DNA of 64,000 nucleotides, taken from NCBI RefSeq assembly GCF_900091565.1, contig NZ_FMCV01000011.1:93247-157246 (forward strand), read 5' to 3'. Position 1 is the first letter of the stretch; every line of letters begins with the position of its first letter. This DNA is from Micromonospora marina. Its GTDB lineage: Bacteria > Actinomycetota > Actinomycetes > Mycobacteriales > Micromonosporaceae. Below the pieces are notes generated by a model that saw nothing but the letters and a program-made list of their open reading frames with translations, was not told the origin of the DNA and did no database searches. Below are positions 1-9,735 of the stretch, piece by piece. Both the position numbers and the translations under genes were made by a program.

Positions 1-1409
1 TCGAGGACGCCTACGCGTACGCGAAGTTCGCCCGGGTCGCGCTGCACACCAACGACATCGACTTCCGGGCCCGCCCGGTCTCCCGCGAGGAGGCCGACTT
101 CCTGGCCAGCAGCGTCGCCGGGGTCACCGACGTGACCTACACGGACGTGGAGAACGCGCCCGCCGTGGTGCTGGTCGGCCTGGAGCCGGAGGAGGAGTGC
201 CCGATCCTCTTCCTGCGGCTGCGCAAGGCGTACCTGAAGAAGAAGCTCACCGTGTACGCGCTCGCGCCGTTCGCCACCCGCGGCCTGGAGAAGCTCGGGG
301 CGAAGCTGGCCCGGGTGGTGCCCGGCGAGGAGGCCGGCGTGCTGGCCGAGCACGCCACGGTGGCCGAGGCGCTGGGCCGGCCCGGCGCGATCCTGATCGT
401 CGGCGAGCGCCTGGCCGAGGTGCCGGGCGGGCTGTCGGCGGCGGCGGACGTCGCCCGGCGTACCGGTGCCCGGCTGGTCTGGGTGCCGCGGCGCGCGGGT
501 GACCGTGGCGCTGTCGACGCGGGCTGCCTGCCGAACCTGCTCCCCGGCGGCCGGGTCGTCACCGAGCCGGCCGCGCGCGCGGAGCTGGGCGAGGCGTGGG
601 ACATCCCGGCCGGGGTGATCCCGAGCCAGGCCGGCCGCGACACCGACGGAATCCTCACCGCCGCCGCGAACGGCCGGCTCGGCGCCCTGGTGGTGGCCGG
701 CGTCGACCCGGCCGACCTGGCCGACCCGCGCCTGGCCGAGGCGGCCCTCGACGCGGTGCCGTTCCTGGTCAGCCTGGAACTGCGGATGAGCGCGGTGTCC
801 CGCCGCGCCGACGTGGTCCTGCCGGTCGCGCCGGTGGTCGAGAAGTCCGGCAGCTTCCTGGACTGGGAGGGCCGGCTGCGCACGTTCGAGAAGGTGCTGG
901 ACACCGGCGCGATGACCGACGCCCGGATCCTCGACGCGATCGCCGCGCAGCTCGACGTGCGGCTCGGCACCGGCGACGTGCCGGCCGTCCGCCGCGAGCT
1001 GGGCGCGCTGCCGCGTACCCGGGTCGAGCGCCCGTCGGCCCCCTCGGTCGAGCCGGCCGCCGTGCGGCAGCCCGGACCGGGCGAGGCAGTGCTCGCCACC
1101 TGGCACCAGCTGATCGACCTGGGCAGCCTCACCGACGGCGACGAGCACCTCGCCGGCACCGCCCGCCCGCCGGTGGTCCGGCTCGGCAAGGGCACCGCCG
1201 AAGCGGTGGGCGTCGCCGACGGTGACCCGGTCACGGTGGGCACCGACCGCGGCGCGATCACGCTGCCGGCGGCGATCACCGAGATGCCCGACGGCGTCGT
1301 CTGGCTGCCGACCAACTCACCCGGCTCCACCGTGCGGCGCGGCCTCGGCGCGACGTCCGGCGACGTGGTGAGCGTCTCCGCAGTCGGGAACGAAAGGTGG
1401 GTGCAGTGA
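1..1409 (+). CDS. nuoG: NADH-quinone oxidoreductase subunit G, C-terminal part (partial)
   Basis: The 5' end lies outside the window: the frame is open from base 3 ([20 protein letters not shown]) with no start, and ends at the TGA at 1407-1409. NuoG is the large peripheral-arm subunit of complex I, carrying N-terminal Fe-S clusters and a C-terminal molybdopterin-oxidoreductase fold. Only the C-terminal fold is seen, including the segment where misplaced molybdopterin-family domains retain [20 protein letters not shown] near 830-890 and a final beta-barrel ([20 protein letters not shown]). The stop overlaps the nuoH start (GTGA), as expected in one polycistronic nuo operon. Identification is firm from sequence and gene order. 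Confidence 0.93.
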   Translation, partial: EDAYAYAKFARVALHTNDIDFRARPVSREEADFLASSVAGVTDVTYTDVENAPAVVLVGLEPEEECPILFLRLRKAYLKKKLTVYALAPFATRGLEKLGAKLARVVPGEEAGVLAEHATVAEALGRPGAILIVGERLAEVPGGLSAAADVARRTGARLVWVPRRAGDRGAVDAGCLPNLLPGGRVVTEPAARAELGEAWDIPAGVIPSQAGRDTDGILTAAANGRLGALVVAGVDPADLADPRLAEAALDAVPFLVSLELRMSAVSRRADVVLPVAPVVEKSGSFLDWEGRLRTFEKVLDTGAMTDARILDAIAAQLDVRLGTGDVPAVRRELGALPRTRVERPSAPSVEPAAVRQPGPGEAVLATWHQLIDLGSLTDGDEHLAGTARPPVVRLGKGTAEAVGVADGDPVTVGTDRGAITLPAAITEMPDGVVWLPTNSPGSTVRRGLGATSGDVVSVSAVGNERWVQ

Positions 1410-2761
1410 ATCCCGTCATCCTCGCGGCGCAGGACCCGACGCTTGCCGACTTCGGCAAGGACCCGTGGTGGCTGGTCCTCGGCAAGATCCTGTTCGCGTT
1501 CGTCGTCGCCGTGGCGGCCACGCTGCTCGGCGTCTGGTTCGAACGCCGGGTCGTGGGCCGCATGGCGGTGCGGCCCGGCCCCAACCAGGCCGGCCCGTTC
1601 GGTCTGCTCCAGACGCTCGCCGACGGCGTGAAGCTGGCCTTCAAGGAGGACATCCTCCCGCGCAAGGCCGACAAGGTCGTCTACTTCTTCGCTCCGGTGA
1701 TCTCCGTGGTCTGCGCGGTCACCGCGCTGTCGGTGATCCCGTTCGGGCCGATGGTGAGCATCTTCGGGCACCGCACGCCGCTCCAGGTCACCGACGTGTC
1801 GGTGGCGGTGCTGGTGGTGTTGGCCTTCTCCTCGCTCGCCGTGTACGGCATCGTGCTCGGCGGCTGGGCCAGCGGCTCCACCTACCCGCTGCTCGGCGGT
1901 CTGCGCTCGGCGGCCCAGCTGGTCTCGTACGAGGTCACCATGGGCCTGAGCGTGGTCGCTGTCTTCATGACCGCGGGCACCATGTCGACGAGTGGGATCG
2001 TCGCCCAGCAGGGCGACGGCACGCGGCTGAGCATCGGCGGCTTCGACCTCGCCGCGCCCGGCTGGTACGCGATCCTGCTGCTGCCCAGCTTCATCATGTT
2101 CTTCATCGCCATCGTCGGTGAGACGAACCGGGCGCCGTTCGACCTGCCCGAGGCGGAGTCGGAGCTGGTGGCCGGCTTCCAGACCGAGTACAGCTCGCTG
2201 AAGTTCGCGCTGTTCATGCTCAGCGAGTACGTCGCGATGGTGACCATGTCGGCGTTCACCGTGACGCTGTTCCTTGGCGGCTGGCACGCCCCGTGGCCGA
2301 TCACGATCTGGTCGGGCGCCAACGAGGGCTGGTGGCCGATGCTGTGGTTCTTCGGCAAGGTCATCATGCTCGTGTTCGTCTTCGTCTGGCTGCGCGGCAC
2401 GCTGCCCCGGCTCCGGTACGACCAGTTCATGCGGTTCGGCTGGAAGGTGCTGCTGCCGCTGAACCTGGTCTGGATCATGGTGCTCGCCGGGCTGCGCTCG
2501 ATCGAGGACTGGCAGGCCCGGGACCGATTGCTCGTCACCGCCGTCGGCGCGGGCGTGCTGCTGCTGGCCACGCTGTTCTGGCCGGCGCGGAAGAAGGAGC
2601 CGAAGCCGTCGCTGCAGGAGCAGGCGGACACCCGGCCGTACGGCAGCTTCCCGCTGCCGCCGATGGATCTTCAGGTTCCGCCGAGCCCGCGTACGAAGCG
2701 CGTGCTCGCCGAGCGGGAGCCGGCCAACGTCGTCGCCGGCCCGGACTCCAGGGAGGTGTGA
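1406..2761 (+). CDS. nuoH: NADH-quinone oxidoreductase subunit H
   Basis: Membrane subunit of complex I (ND1 homologue), at the junction between the peripheral arm and the quinone site. About eight hydrophobic segments are visible, with the family motif [18 protein letters not shown] at about residues 235-252 and the loop [13 protein letters not shown] near the N-terminus. I chose GTG 1406 because AAAGG (1393-1397) is 8 nt upstream and the start overlaps the nuoG stop as GTGA; the in-frame GTG at 1397 touches that same ribosome site. The C-terminal tail of about 60 residues is polar and Pro-rich, as is common in actinobacterial NuoH. One base separates it from nuoI. Confidence 0.96.
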   Translation: MNPVILAAQDPTLADFGKDPWWLVLGKILFAFVVAVAATLLGVWFERRVVGRMAVRPGPNQAGPFGLLQTLADGVKLAFKEDILPRKADKVVYFFAPVISVVCAVTALSVIPFGPMVSIFGHRTPLQVTDVSVAVLVVLAFSSLAVYGIVLGGWASGSTYPLLGGLRSAAQLVSYEVTMGLSVVAVFMTAGTMSTSGIVAQQGDGTRLSIGGFDLAAPGWYAILLLPSFIMFFIAIVGETNRAPFDLPEAESELVAGFQTEYSSLKFALFMLSEYVAMVTMSAFTVTLFLGGWHAPWPITIWSGANEGWWPMLWFFGKVIMLVFVFVWLRGTLPRLRYDQFMRFGWKVLLPLNLVWIMVLAGLRSIEDWQARDRLLVTAVGAGVLLLATLFWPARKKEPKPSLQEQADTRPYGSFPLPPMDLQVPPSPRTKRVLAEREPANVVAGPDSREV

Positions 2762-2762
2762 C

Positions 2763-3410
2763 GTGGGCGCGATCACCGGAACGTTCAAGGGCTTCGGTGT
2801 CACCTTCTCGCACATGTTCAAGAAGGTCGTCACCACCGACTACCCGTTCAAGCCGCCGGTCTCGGCGCCGCGCTACCACGGGCGGCACATCCTCAACCGG
2901 CACCCGGACGGGCTGGAGAAGTGCATCGGCTGCGAGCTGTGCGCCTGGGCCTGCCCGGCCGACGCGATCTACGTGGAGGGTGGCGACAACACCGAGGAGC
3001 AGCGCTTCTCCCCGGGTGAGCGGTACGCCAGCACCTACCAGATCAACTACGCCCGGTGCATCTTCTGCGGGCTCTGCATCGAGGCCTGCCCGACCCGTTC
3101 GCTCACCATGAGCAACGAGTACGAGCTGGCCCGGGACAACCGGCAGGACCTGATCTTCACCAAGGAACAGCTGCTCGCGCCGCTGCTCGAAGGCATGGAG
3201 CAGCCGCCGCACCCGATGCGGCTGGGCGACAGCGAGAAGGACTACTACGTCGGCGCGCTCACCAACCCGGGCACCTCGGCCGGCGCCGAGCGCTCGCCGA
3301 TGGGCCCCGGCCGGTACCGGGTGGAGGAGCACCCCGGTGTGACCTTCCCCGGCGCCGAGCAGGCCGAGCAGCGCTCCGCCGCCGCGGCGGGCAAGGAGGG
3401 CAAGGCATGA
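2763..3410 (+). CDS. nuoI: NADH-quinone oxidoreductase subunit I (2x 4Fe-4S ferredoxin)
   Basis: Peripheral-arm subunit carrying clusters N6a/N6b that pass electrons towards the quinone site. Two classic 4Fe-4S binding motifs are visible: [12 protein letters not shown] (about residues 55-66) and [12 protein letters not shown] (about residues 100-111). The 215-aa protein has a longer polar C-terminus than the E. coli subunit, a usual actinobacterial trait. Translation starts at GTG 2763, one base after the nuoH stop, and its TGA overlaps the nuoJ ATG, so translation is probably coupled. Confidence 0.97.
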   Translation: MGAITGTFKGFGVTFSHMFKKVVTTDYPFKPPVSAPRYHGRHILNRHPDGLEKCIGCELCAWACPADAIYVEGGDNTEEQRFSPGERYASTYQINYARCIFCGLCIEACPTRSLTMSNEYELARDNRQDLIFTKEQLLAPLLEGMEQPPHPMRLGDSEKDYYVGALTNPGTSAGAERSPMGPGRYRVEEHPGVTFPGAEQAEQRSAAAAGKEGKA

Positions 3411-4177
3411 CCTCGGCAACGGTGCTCGCCGCCGCCGGCCAGGTGTCCGGGGGTGAGGAGGTCACCTTCTGGATCCTCGCGCCGCTGGCCCTGCTCGGGG
3501 CGGTCGGCATGGTGTGGGCCCGCAACGCGGTCCACTCCGCACTCTGGCTGGTGCTGACCATGCTCTGCCTGGGCGTGTTCTACGTGCTCCAGGCCGGGCC
3601 GTTCATCGGCATGGTGCAGATCATCGTCTACACCGGCGCGATCATGATGCTGTTCCTGTTCGTGCTGATGCTCGTCGGCCGGGACGCGTCCGACTCGCTC
3701 ATCGAGACGCTGCGCGGCCAGCGGGTCGCGGCCGTGGTCCTCGGGCTCGGCTTCGCCGGCCTGGTCGGCACCGGCCTCTACCGCGCCCTCGACGGCGTCC
3801 AGGCGGTCGGGCTCGACCAGGCCAACGGCGAGGGCAACGTGCAGGGCATCGCCCGGCTGCTGTTCACCAAGTACGTCTTCGCCTTCGAGCTGACCTCGGC
3901 GCTGCTGATCACCGCCGCCATCGGCGCGATGGTGCTGGCGCACGTGGAGCGGCGCAAGGCGGACCGGATGGACCAGATCGCCACCATGAAGGCGCGGTTC
4001 CGCCCCGGCAACTACCCCGGACCGAAGCCCGGCCCGGGTGTCTACGCCACGTCCTCCTCGGTGGCCACCCCGGCCCGTCTGCCCGACGGCCGGCTGACCG
4101 ACCGCAGCATCCCGGAGATCATGCCGGTGCGTGAGCTGACGGCCGAGGAGACCGCACCGAAGGGGACTGATCGGTGA
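3407..4177 (+). CDS. nuoJ: NADH-quinone oxidoreductase subunit J
   Basis: Membrane-arm subunit (ND6 homologue). The start ATG 3407 overlaps the nuoI stop as ATGA, which fixes the start. The 256-aa product has about five membrane segments; the conserved pi-bulge helix region [20 protein letters not shown] is followed by VLMLVG. A polar tail of about 80 residues ([20 protein letters not shown] onwards) follows the last helix. The 55-bp gap to nuoK is the longest gap inside this half of the operon apart from nuoL-nuoM and holds a short sequence also found at the end of nuoG. Confidence 0.95.
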   Translation: MTSATVLAAAGQVSGGEEVTFWILAPLALLGAVGMVWARNAVHSALWLVLTMLCLGVFYVLQAGPFIGMVQIIVYTGAIMMLFLFVLMLVGRDASDSLIETLRGQRVAAVVLGLGFAGLVGTGLYRALDGVQAVGLDQANGEGNVQGIARLLFTKYVFAFELTSALLITAAIGAMVLAHVERRKADRMDQIATMKARFRPGNYPGPKPGPGVYATSSSVATPARLPDGRLTDRSIPEIMPVRELTAEETAPKGTDR

Positions 4178-4205
4178 GCGCGAGGAGTGCAGCGAAGCGG
4201 AGCCC

Positions 4206-4224
4206 CGCAGTCGCGAACGAAAGG
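4206..4224 (+). repeat. short repeat shared by the ends of nuoG and nuoJ
   Basis: CGCAGTCGCGAACGAAAGG between nuoJ and nuoK recurs at 1379-1397 with one mismatch (CGCAGTCGGGAACGAAAGG), in both cases just before a nuo start codon and supplying the AAAGG ribosome-binding core. I recall similar GCGAAGCGGAGCCCCGCAGTCGCGAACGAA strings between many Micromonospora genes; that is recollection, not a search. Confidence 0.5.
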
Positions 4225-4232
4225 CTGGCACC

Positions 4233-4532
4233 GTGACCCCGGACTACTACCTCATCCTCGCGGCGGTGCTGTTCACCATCGGCGCCGTGGGCGTGCTCGT
4301 CCGGCGCAACGCGATCGTGCTGTTCATGTGCATCGAGCTGATGCTCAACGCGGCCAACCTGACCCTGGTCACGTTCAGCCGGATCAACGGTGACCTGAAC
4401 GGCCAGATCATGGCGTTCTTCGTGATGGTGGTGGCGGCGGCCGAGGTCGTGGTCGGGCTCGCGATCATCATGGCGATCTTCCGGACCCGGCGCTCGGCCA
4501 GCGTCGACGACGCCAACCTGCTGAAGTACTGA
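4233..4532 (+). CDS. nuoK: NADH-quinone oxidoreductase subunit K
   Basis: Small antiporter-like membrane subunit (ND4L homologue) of 99 aa with three hydrophobic helices. The conserved glutamates of the family are visible in the helices ([18 protein letters not shown] and [20 protein letters not shown]). GTG 4233 is preceded by GAAAGG. Only 7 bases separate it from nuoL, so both are surely on one transcript. Confidence 0.96.
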   Translation: MTPDYYLILAAVLFTIGAVGVLVRRNAIVLFMCIELMLNAANLTLVTFSRINGDLNGQIMAFFVMVVAAAEVVVGLAIIMAIFRTRRSASVDDANLLKY

Positions 4533-4539
4533 GGGGCTC

Positions 4540-6501
4540 GTGGTGGAACAGATTCTGACGATCGCCCAGTCTGAGCCAGCCGAAGCCGTCACCTTCGCCA
4601 CGGCGGACGGGATGCTGGGCACGGTCTGGCTGCTGGTGGCGATCCCGCTGGTCAGCGCGGCGATCCTGCTGCTGCTCGGCAAGCGGGCCGACCGCTGGGG
4701 CCACTGGCTGGGCGTGGGCGCCATCGGTGCCGCCTTCGTGCTCGGGCTCACCTACTTCCTCCAGCTCCGCGGCCTGGAGAACAAGCAGGTCGAGCTGAGC
4801 CTCTGGGACTTCATGGCGGTCGGCGACCTGCGGGTGGACTTCGGTCTGCTCTTCGACCCGCTGGCTGCGGTCTTCGTCCTGCTGATCACCGGGGTGGGCT
4901 TCCTGATCCACCTCTACGCCGTGGAGTACATGGCGCACGACGCGGGCCGGCGACTGTTCTTCGCGTACTTCAACCTGTTCGTCGCCGCCATGCTGCTGCT
5001 GGTGCTCGGCAACAACTACGTGATGCTCTACTTCGGCTGGGAGGGCGTCGGCCTGGCGTCGTACCTGCTGATCTCCTTCTGGTACGGGCGGCCCAGCGCG
5101 GCCACCGCCGGCAAGAAGGCGTTCCTGATGAACCGGGTCGGCGACGCCGGCCTGGCCATCGGCATCTTCATCATGTTCGCGATGCTCGGCACCACCCAGT
5201 ACGACGAGGTGTTCAACGGGGTCGGTTCGCTGACCTCGACCACCGTGCTGGTGCTCGGCCTGCTGCTCCTGCTCGGCGCCGCCGGCAAGTCCGGTCAGTT
5301 CCCGCTCCAGGCGTGGTTGCCGGACGCGATGGAGGGCCCGACCCCGGTGTCCGCGCTCATCCACGCGGCCACCATGGTCACCGCGGGCGTCTACCTGATC
5401 GCCCGCTCCAACGCGATCTTCTCGGCCAACGAGACGCTCCAGCTCGTGGTGGTCAGCGTCGGCGCGCTCACGCTGCTGATGGGCTGCATCATCGGCGCGG
5501 CCAAGGACGACATCAAGCGCGTGCTGGCCTGGTCGACGGTGAGCCAGATCGGCTACATGTTCCTCGGCGTCGGTCTCGGCGGCGGCGCGTACGCGCTGGC
5601 CATCGTGCACCTGCTGGCGCACGGCTTCTTCAAGGCCAACATGTTCCTCGGCGCCGGCTCGGTCATGCACGGCATGAACGACCAGGTGGACATCCGCCGT
5701 TTCGGCGGGCTGTCCAAGTACATGAAGGTCACCTGGCTGACGTTCATGATGGGCTGGCTCGCCATCATCGGCATGTTCCCGTTCTCCGGCTACTTCTCCA
5801 AGGAGCCGATCATCGTGGCCGCGTTCGAGCGGGAGGGCTGGACGGCCTGGCTGTTCGGCATGGCCGCGCTGCTCGGCGCCGGGCTCACCGCGTTCTACAT
5901 GACGCGGCTGTTCGTGCTCACGTTCCACGGCCCGAAGCGCTGGACCGAGGACATCGAGCACCCGCACGAGTCGCCGAAGCTGATGACCGTCCCGCTGATC
6001 CTGCTGGCGGTCGGCTCGGTCGGAGCGGGCTTCCTGCTCGCCACCTCCGTACCGGACTGGCTCAGCGCCACCAACGGGCTCGCCGCGGAGAGCGGGGAGC
6101 ACGCGCCGGTGCTGGCGCACTGGCTGCTCACCGCGCTGTCGCTGCTGGTCACCGTGCTGGGCGCCGGGCTGGCCTGGTTCCTGTTCCGCGCCGGTACGGC
6201 CACCGAGCCGCAGCCGGCCGGCGTGGTGGTCACCGCCGCTCGCCGGAACCTCTACACGGACGCCTTCAACGAGGCGGTCTTCGAGAAGCCGGGCATCTTC
6301 CTCACCCGGGCGCTGGTGTTCCTCGACAACCGGGGCGTCGACGGGCTGGTCAACGGCCTGGCCGCCGCCGTGGGCGGGGGCTCGGGCCGGCTCCGGCGGC
6401 TCCAGACCGGCTTCGTGCGGTCGTACGCGACCTCGATCCTGACCGGCGCGCTGCTCGTGGTGGCGGCGTTCCTGGCGGTGCAGGCGGGGTGGCTGGCGTG
6501 A
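4540..6501 (+). CDS. nuoL: NADH-quinone oxidoreductase subunit L
   Basis: Largest proton-pumping antiporter-like subunit (ND5 homologue), 653 aa, with many hydrophobic helices and the long C-terminal lateral helix region. Core family motifs are present: GWEGVGLASYLLISFWY, the LPDAMEGPTPVSALIHAATM segment with conserved His and Lys residues, and LAHGFFKANMFLGAGSVMHG. GTG 4540 follows GAGGGG (4531-4536); a second GTG at 4543 is equally usable. A 64-bp gap to nuoM contains CGGAGGTAAGG, the nuoM ribosome site. Confidence 0.96.
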   Translation: MVEQILTIAQSEPAEAVTFATADGMLGTVWLLVAIPLVSAAILLLLGKRADRWGHWLGVGAIGAAFVLGLTYFLQLRGLENKQVELSLWDFMAVGDLRVDFGLLFDPLAAVFVLLITGVGFLIHLYAVEYMAHDAGRRLFFAYFNLFVAAMLLLVLGNNYVMLYFGWEGVGLASYLLISFWYGRPSAATAGKKAFLMNRVGDAGLAIGIFIMFAMLGTTQYDEVFNGVGSLTSTTVLVLGLLLLLGAAGKSGQFPLQAWLPDAMEGPTPVSALIHAATMVTAGVYLIARSNAIFSANETLQLVVVSVGALTLLMGCIIGAAKDDIKRVLAWSTVSQIGYMFLGVGLGGGAYALAIVHLLAHGFFKANMFLGAGSVMHGMNDQVDIRRFGGLSKYMKVTWLTFMMGWLAIIGMFPFSGYFSKEPIIVAAFEREGWTAWLFGMAALLGAGLTAFYMTRLFVLTFHGPKRWTEDIEHPHESPKLMTVPLILLAVGSVGAGFLLATSVPDWLSATNGLAAESGEHAPVLAHWLLTALSLLVTVLGAGLAWFLFRAGTATEPQPAGVVVTAARRNLYTDAFNEAVFEKPGIFLTRALVFLDNRGVDGLVNGLAAAVGGGSGRLRRLQTGFVRSYATSILTGALLVVAAFLAVQAGWLA

Positions 6502-6565
6502 TCGACAGCAACGCGGCCGCCCCCGCCGGCGGGCCACGCAGTCACGACGGAGGTAAGGCCGAATA

Positions 6566-8098
6566 ATGTCCAACTTCCCGTTCCTCTCGGTGCTGACCGT
6601 GGCGCCGCTGGTCGGCGCCCTGGTGGTGGCACTGCTGCCCCGCAGCCGCCCGGACCTGGCCAAGCTGGTGGCGTTCGGCTGGTCGCTGCTGGTCCTGGTG
6701 CTCTCGGTGGTGATGTGGTTCGCCTTCTCCACCGGTGGTGACCGGTTCCAGTTCCGCGAGTCGTACCCGTGGATCCCGAACTGGGGCGTGAACTTCACCT
6801 TCGAGGTGGACGGCATCGCGCTGGTCATGCTGATGCTGATCGCGATCCTGGTGCCGCTGGTGATCCTGGCGTCCTGGCACGACGCCGAGGCGTCCAAGCG
6901 CTCGGTGCCCGCGTACTTCGCGCTGCTGCTCGTCCTCGAATGCACGATGATCGGCGTCTTCGCCGCCGCCGACGTCTTCCTGTTCTACGTGTTCTTCGAG
7001 GTCATGCTGGTGCCGATGTACTTTCTGATCGGCAGCTACGGCGGCCACCAGCGGCAGTACGCGGCGGTGAAGTTCTTCCTCTACTCGCTGGTCGGCGGTC
7101 TGTTCATGCTGGCCGCGGTGATCGGCCTCTGGGTGGTCGGCGGGAAGACCTTCGACTGGCAGACGCTGAGCCAGGCGGAGTTCGCCACCGACACGGCCCG
7201 CTGGCTGTTCCTCGGCTTCTTCGTCGCCTTCGCCATCAAGGCGCCGTTCTTCCCGTTCCACACCTGGCTGCCGGACGCCGGTGGCGCAGCCCCGGCCGGT
7301 GCCGCCGCGCTGCTCGTCGGCGTGCTGGACAAGGTCGGCACGTTCGGCATCCTGCGTTACTGCCTCCCGCTGTTCCCGGAGGCGTCGCGGTGGTTCGCAC
7401 CGTGGGCGCTGGCGCTGGGCGTCATCGGCATCATCTACGCCGCGCTGCTGGCGGTCGGCCAGAACGACCTGAAGCGCCTGGTGTCGTACACCTCGATCGC
7501 GCACTTCGGGTTCATCGGCGTCGGCATCTTCGCGTTCACCACTCAGGCCGGCACCGGCGCGGTGCTCTACATGCTCAACCACGGCCTGGCCACCGGCCTG
7601 CTGTTCCTCGTGGTCGGCATGCTGATCGCCCGGCGCGGCTCGGCGCTGATCAGCGACTTCGGCGGTGCGGGGAAGCTGGTGCCGGTGCTCGCCGGTGTGC
7701 TCTTCTTCGCCGGTCTGGCCTCGCTGGCGCTGCCGGGCACCGCGCCGTTCGTCTCCGAGTTCCTGGTGCTGATCGGCACGTTCACCGTCAACAAGCCGGT
7801 CGCGGTGATCGCCACGCTCGGCATCATCCTGGCGGCGGCGTACGTGCTGTGGATGGTGCAGCGCACCACGCAGGGCACCCTGAACCCGGCGCTGACCGAG
7901 GTCGAGGGCATGCGCCGCGACCTCACCCTGCGCGAGAAGGTGGTCGTCGCGCCGCTGATCGCGCTGATCGTGCTGCTCGGCTTCTATCCGAAGCCGGTCA
8001 CCGATGTCATCAACCCCGCCGTCCAGGCGACCATGCAGGACGTCGGCAAGTCCGATCCCGCCCCTGAGGTCGGCAGCGTCCAGGAGGCCGCAAAATGA
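6566..8098 (+). CDS. nuoM: NADH-quinone oxidoreductase subunit M
   Basis: Proton-pumping antiporter-like subunit (ND4 homologue), 510 aa. Recognisable segments are FYVFFEVMLVPMYFLIGSYG (key Glu), FHTWLPDAGGAAPAGAAALL and LKRLVSYTSIAHFGFIGVGI. ATG 6566 is preceded by GGAGGTAAGG. The stop overlaps nuoN as ATGA (8095-8098). Confidence 0.96.
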   Translation: MSNFPFLSVLTVAPLVGALVVALLPRSRPDLAKLVAFGWSLLVLVLSVVMWFAFSTGGDRFQFRESYPWIPNWGVNFTFEVDGIALVMLMLIAILVPLVILASWHDAEASKRSVPAYFALLLVLECTMIGVFAAADVFLFYVFFEVMLVPMYFLIGSYGGHQRQYAAVKFFLYSLVGGLFMLAAVIGLWVVGGKTFDWQTLSQAEFATDTARWLFLGFFVAFAIKAPFFPFHTWLPDAGGAAPAGAAALLVGVLDKVGTFGILRYCLPLFPEASRWFAPWALALGVIGIIYAALLAVGQNDLKRLVSYTSIAHFGFIGVGIFAFTTQAGTGAVLYMLNHGLATGLLFLVVGMLIARRGSALISDFGGAGKLVPVLAGVLFFAGLASLALPGTAPFVSEFLVLIGTFTVNKPVAVIATLGIILAAAYVLWMVQRTTQGTLNPALTEVEGMRRDLTLREKVVVAPLIALIVLLGFYPKPVTDVINPAVQATMQDVGKSDPAPEVGSVQEAAK

Positions 8099-9648
8099 CC
8101 GAGCTCAAGCTGCCGTCGATCGACTACGCGGCGCTCGCTCCCATCCTGATCATGCTGGGCGCGGCGCTGCTCGGGGTCCTGGTCGAGGCGTTCGTGCCGC
8201 GTCGCCTGCGCAACGTGGTGCAACTCGGGCTCGCCCTGGTGGCGATGCTCGCCGCGATCGTCATGGTGATCCTGAACGCCGACGACCGGCTGATCACCGT
8301 CGGCGGTGCCATCGCGATCGACGGGCCGACGCTCTTCCTGCAGGGCGCCATCCTGGTGCTCGCAGTGATGGCGTTGCTGCTGGTCGGCGAGCGCACGGTG
8401 GAGCGTGGCGGCGCCTTCGTGGCGCACGCCGCCGTCACCGCCGAGTCGGCGGAGGACCGGCGGCAGGCCGAGGGCGTCGGTGGCGCCACCGAGGTCTACC
8501 CGCTGATGTCGTTCGCGATCGGCGGGATGCTGATCTTCGTGGCGGCCAACGACCTGCTGACCATGTTCATCGCGCTCGAGGTCTTCTCGCTGCCGCTCTA
8601 CCTGCTCTGCGCGCTGGCCCGCCGCCGGCGTCTGCTGAGCCAGGAAGCGGCGCTGAAGTACTTCATGCTCGGCGCGTACGCCTCGGCGTTCTTCCTGTTC
8701 GGTGTCGCCCTGATCTACGGCTTCACCTCCGGGATCCCGGGGCGCGGGGCGGGCGTCGACTTCGCCACCGTGCACGCCGCGGTCACCGAGTCCCCGTCCA
8801 GCCCGGTGCTGCTGTTCGCCGGCATGGCGCTGCTCGCCATCGGCCTGCTGTTCAAGGCCGCCGCCGCGCCGTTCCACGTCTGGACGCCGGACGTCTACCA
8901 GGGTGCGCCGACCCCGATCACCGGCTTCATGGCGGCCTGCACCAAGGTCGCGGCGTTCGGCGCGCTGCTGCGCGTCTTCCACGTCGCGTTCGCCGGGGCC
9001 TCCTGGGACTTCACCCCGGTGCTCGGGGCGATCGCGGTGCTGACCATGCTGGTCGGCGCGGTGCTGGCGGTCACCCAGACCGACATCAAGCGCCTGCTGG
9101 CGTACTCGTCGATCGCGAACGCCGGCTACCTGCTCGTCGGTGTGCTGGCGCCGAGCCGTGAGGGGCTCTCCGGCACCATGTTCTACCTGGCCGCGTACGG
9201 CTTCTCGGTGCTCGCCGCGTTCGCCGTGGTGACGCTGGTCCGCGACGCCGACGGGGAGGCCACCCACCTGTCCCGCTGGGCCGGGCTGGGCCGCCGCTCG
9301 CCGTTCTTCGCGGCGATCTTCACGTTCATCCTGCTGGCCTTCGCCGGTATCCCGCTGACCAGCGGCTTCACCAGCAAGTTCGCGGTCTTCGGCCCGGCCC
9401 TGGAGGCGAACCAGGCGTGGCTGGTGATCGCCGGCGTGCTGACCAGCATGGTGCTGGCCTTCCCGTATTTGCGGGTCGTGGTGATGATGTGGCTGTCCGA
9501 GCCGGGCGAGTCCACCCCGACGGTGACCGTGCCGGGCGCGCTCACGTCGGCCGCGCTCGTCATCGGCGTGCTCGCCACGCTGGTCCTCGGCGTGGTGCCC
9601 GGACCGCTGCTCGACCTGACCACCGGTGCCGCCGAATTCGTCAGATGA
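8095..9648 (+). CDS. nuoN: NADH-quinone oxidoreductase subunit N
   Basis: Proton-pumping antiporter-like subunit (ND2 homologue), 517 aa, last gene of the operon. It shows the family segments LEVFSLPLYLLCALARRRRL, FHVWTPDVYQGAPTPITGFM and IKRLLAYSSIANAGYLLVGV. Starts at ATG 8095 inside the nuoM stop. A strong hairpin follows 16 bases after the stop. Confidence 0.96.
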   Translation: MTELKLPSIDYAALAPILIMLGAALLGVLVEAFVPRRLRNVVQLGLALVAMLAAIVMVILNADDRLITVGGAIAIDGPTLFLQGAILVLAVMALLLVGERTVERGGAFVAHAAVTAESAEDRRQAEGVGGATEVYPLMSFAIGGMLIFVAANDLLTMFIALEVFSLPLYLLCALARRRRLLSQEAALKYFMLGAYASAFFLFGVALIYGFTSGIPGRGAGVDFATVHAAVTESPSSPVLLFAGMALLAIGLLFKAAAAPFHVWTPDVYQGAPTPITGFMAACTKVAAFGALLRVFHVAFAGASWDFTPVLGAIAVLTMLVGAVLAVTQTDIKRLLAYSSIANAGYLLVGVLAPSREGLSGTMFYLAAYGFSVLAAFAVVTLVRDADGEATHLSRWAGLGRRSPFFAAIFTFILLAFAGIPLTSGFTSKFAVFGPALEANQAWLVIAGVLTSMVLAFPYLRVVVMMWLSEPGESTPTVTVPGALTSAALVIGVLATLVLGVVPGPLLDLTTGAAEFVR

Positions 9649-9664
9649 CAACGGTGATCCCACC

Positions 9665-9696
9665 GGGGGCCGGTACGCCGTGGCGTGCCGGCCCCC
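9665..9696 (+). terminator. hairpin terminator after the nuo operon
   Basis: 14-bp stem 9665-9678 / 9683-9696 (one T-G wobble) with a 4-nt loop, 16 bases after the nuoN stop. There is no U-tract, which is normal for high-GC actinomycetes. It separates nuo from the downstream polyprenyl synthase, although readthrough is possible. Confidence 0.65.
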
Positions 9697-9735
9697 GGCG
9701 TATCCCCGTCGACGAGCAGGTCGAACGGGTGTGGC

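Noticed and set aside
137..2836. Long (899-codon) minus-strand open frame over nuoG/nuoH
   Set aside because: Antisense shadow caused by high GC; the plus strand encodes clear NuoG, NuoH and NuoI.
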